Assembly (NCBI RefSeq): GCF_900176465.1
Contig: NZ_FWXR01000023.1
Location: 17,402 to 81,401 of the forward strand
From: Fulvimarina manganoxydans
GTDB lineage: Bacteria; Pseudomonadota; Alphaproteobacteria; Rhizobiales; Rhizobiaceae
Reading direction: 5' to 3'
Length of the DNA stretch: 64,000 nt
Shown here: positions 62,646 to 64,000 of the stretch, piece after piece
Layout: each line of letters opens with the position of its first letter
Position numbering within the stretch: the first letter of the stretch is position 1
Notes under the pieces: model-generated
What the model was told of the DNA's origin: nothing
Database searches by the model: none
Seen by the model: the letters and a program-made list of their open reading frames with translations, nothing else
Program-made: the position numbers and the translations under genes

Positions 62646-63815
62646 ATGCGCATTACCGAGATCCGCGAGAAAACGGTTTCGATCGCAAGCCCGATCGCCA
62701 ATGCCTTCATCGACTTCTCCAAGATGACCTGTTCGGTCGTCGCCGTCGTCACCGATCAGATGCGGGACGGGAAGCCGGTGATCGGTTTCGGCTTCAACTC
62801 CAACGGACGCTACGGCCAGGGCTCGCTCATGCGCGAGCGCTTCATTCCCCGGCTGATGGAGGCGGAGGCGGGTAGCCTCGTCGATCAGGCGAATGGCAAT
62901 CTCGATCCCTTCGCCATCTGGTCGACGATGATGAAGAACGAAAAGCCCGGCGGTCACGGCGAGCGTTCTGTGGCGGTCGGCACCATCGACATGGCGGTGT
63001 GGGACGCGGTCGCGAAGATCGAGGAAAAGCCGCTCTATCGCCTTCTCGCCGACCGATACCGGGATGGCGTCGCCGATGACAGCGTCTGGGTCTATGCGGC
63101 GGGTGGCTATTATCATCCCGGCAAGGAGATCGAGGGCCTGAAGGACGAGATGAAGTCCTATCGGGACCGCGGCTACCGGGTGTGCAAAATGAAGATCGGC
63201 CTCGCCCCTTTGGCCGACGATATGAAACGGGTGGAGGCGGCGCTCGACATTCTCGGCGAGGGCCAGAATCTCTGCGTCGACGCCAATGGCCGCTTCGATC
63301 TTGAGACCGCGATCGCCTATGCCAAGGCGCTCGAGCCCTACGACCTCTATTGGTACGAAGAGGCCGGCGATCCGCTGGACTATGCTTTGCAGGCGGAGCT
63401 TTCGACCCATTATTCCGGCCGCATGGCGACCGGCGAAAATCTCTTCTCCATGCAGGACGCCCGCAATCTCATCCGCCATGGCGGCATGAACCCGAAGCGC
63501 GACATTCTGCAATTCGACTGCGCGCTCTCCTATGGCCTGGTGGAATATATGCGCACTCTCGACATGCTGGCCGACAATGGCTGGTCGTCCCGGCAGGTCG
63601 TGCCCCATGGCGGCCACCAGATGTCCCTCAACATCGCCGCCGGTCTCCATCTCGGCGGCAACGAATCCTATCCGGATGTCTTCCAACCCTTCGGCGGCTT
63701 CGCCGACGCCATCGCGGCCGAGGACAGCCGTGTTGGCCTGCCGGATCTGCCGGGGGTGGGGTTCGAGGGCAAGGCGGCGCTTTATGCGCTGCTGAAGCGG
63801 GAATTGCTGGATTGA
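62646..63815 (+). CDS. D(-)-tartrate dehydratase, enolase superfamily
   Basis: A 389-residue enzyme that removes water from D-tartrate to give oxaloacetate. Lys183 in CKMKIG, metal ligands Asp212 (VDANG), Glu238 (WYEEAGDP) and Glu264 (GENLFS), and His321 (VPHGGHQMS) lie one residue before the numbers I recall for the Bradyrhizobium enzyme (Lys184, Asp213, Glu239, Glu265, His322), so the match is close. It follows the dehydrogenase by 12 bases, giving two ways to use tartrate isomers. Confidence 0.92.
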   Translation: MRITEIREKTVSIASPIANAFIDFSKMTCSVVAVVTDQMRDGKPVIGFGFNSNGRYGQGSLMRERFIPRLMEAEAGSLVDQANGNLDPFAIWSTMMKNEKPGGHGERSVAVGTIDMAVWDAVAKIEEKPLYRLLADRYRDGVADDSVWVYAAGGYYHPGKEIEGLKDEMKSYRDRGYRVCKMKIGLAPLADDMKRVEAALDILGEGQNLCVDANGRFDLETAIAYAKALEPYDLYWYEEAGDPLDYALQAELSTHYSGRMATGENLFSMQDARNLIRHGGMNPKRDILQFDCALSYGLVEYMRTLDMLADNGWSSRQVVPHGGHQMSLNIAAGLHLGGNESYPDVFQPFGGFADAIAAEDSRVGLPDLPGVGFEGKAALYALLKRELLD

Positions 63816-63908
63816 GGGAGGATTAAGCTTCCGGAGAGCGACCGCGATCAAGATCGGCCATTCTGCTTCAGACTTGGCCGGGTAGGTGGTCGGCAGGTTT
63901 CGACCCTG

Positions 63909-64000
63909 GCTGTGTCAAAACGCTGCTCGTGCTATGGTCTTCCGGGTTGACCGGAGGTTGGCATGGGGCGCTTCGTTTGTGGTTCTGATCGCGATCAGGT
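63909..64000 (+). mobile_element. Left end of an IS1182-like insertion sequence (cut by window)
   Basis: The possible end word GCTGTGTCAAAACG starts near 63909, about 95 bases after the tartrate operon, followed by a short leader and the transposase start. The other end is outside the window, so limits are approximate. Confidence 0.45.
63963..64000 (+). CDS. IS1182-like transposase, N-terminus only
   Basis: GGAGG lies 6 bases before the ATG. The 12 visible codons read MGRFVCGSDRDQ, like the start of IS1182-family transposases, which begin with a similar Arg-Phe-x-x-Gly-x-x-Arg-x-Gln pattern. Continues beyond the window. Confidence 0.55.
   Translation, partial: MGRFVCGSDRDQ

Noticed and set aside
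61458..63851. 797-codon open frame on - opposite the tartrate enzymes
   Set aside because: Antisense shadow of two well-conserved enzyme genes; composition typical of reverse-strand frames.
1..64000. CRISPR array
   Set aside because: No regularly spaced short direct repeats with unique spacers and no cas genes seen; the repeats present are few and irregular.

Overview
The window looks like a chromosomal segment of a GC-rich alphaproteobacterium, probably of the order Hyphomicrobiales. The evidence is gene content and order: Tim44-like/mltA/smr/XRE diverging from fxsA and secB; purH, rsmB, htpX and a DUF1674 gene close together; a DUF1127 protein; Irr-like iron boxes. No rRNA gene or marker good enough for a genus call is present.

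Layout. (1) 1-8928: right part of a prophage, with a prohead protease, tail assembly protein, tape measure, late control D protein, a PrtN-like activator and a small unknown gene. An AT-richer three-gene cassette (unknown protein, HELGH metalloprotease, dCTP-deaminase-like protein; 5189-7422) sits between the tail genes and the PrtN gene. The prophage abuts the 3' end of tRNA-Ser(GGA). (2) 8929-18788: core chromosome with a tRNA, msrA, an aaeB/aaeX/aaeA-like efflux operon, a BMP-family binding protein and katG. (3) 18789-28131: a 9.3 kb genomic island in tRNA-Asn(GTT), bounded by a 17-bp direct repeat of the tRNA 3' end. It holds a broken RNase HI, ParB-like and ParA-like genes, a serine recombinase, a restriction-gene remnant, a PD-(D/E)XK protein, a frameshifted MmeI-like restriction-methylation gene, two tiny genes and the tyrosine integrase. 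(4) 28190-54373: core genes, including Uma2, NYN-OST-HTH, nucleoside hydrolase, a four-gene iron operon with two Irr-like boxes, ParDE-like toxin-antitoxin, Tim44-mltA-smr-XRE, fxsA, secB, YeeE/YedE halves, purH, rsmB, htpX, SNase, cfa and a class III aminotransferase. (5) 54374-57473: repeats, a HerA-like ATPase and a DUF551-like gene. (6) 57474-63815: a tartrate locus made of a GntR regulator, a tripartite tricarboxylate transporter, tartrate/malate dehydrogenase and D-tartrate dehydratase. (7) The right edge enters an IS1182-like element.

How the genes work together. The tartrate locus pairs uptake with two tartrate-consuming enzymes and its own repressor-type regulator. The iron operon combines two imelysins, a di-heme oxidoreductase and a TAT-exported DUF1513 protein behind iron-responsive sites. 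The island is decaying: RNase HI, the MmeI-like enzyme and an Mrr-like gene are broken, while integrase, recombinase and partition-like genes are open. Three repeat families occur both near 15.4-16.0 kb and 54.7-56.9 kb, two of them inverted. The most interesting unexplained unit is the prophage cassette joining a zinc metalloprotease to a dCTP-deaminase-like enzyme. All functions are inferred from sequence reading; no database search was run.
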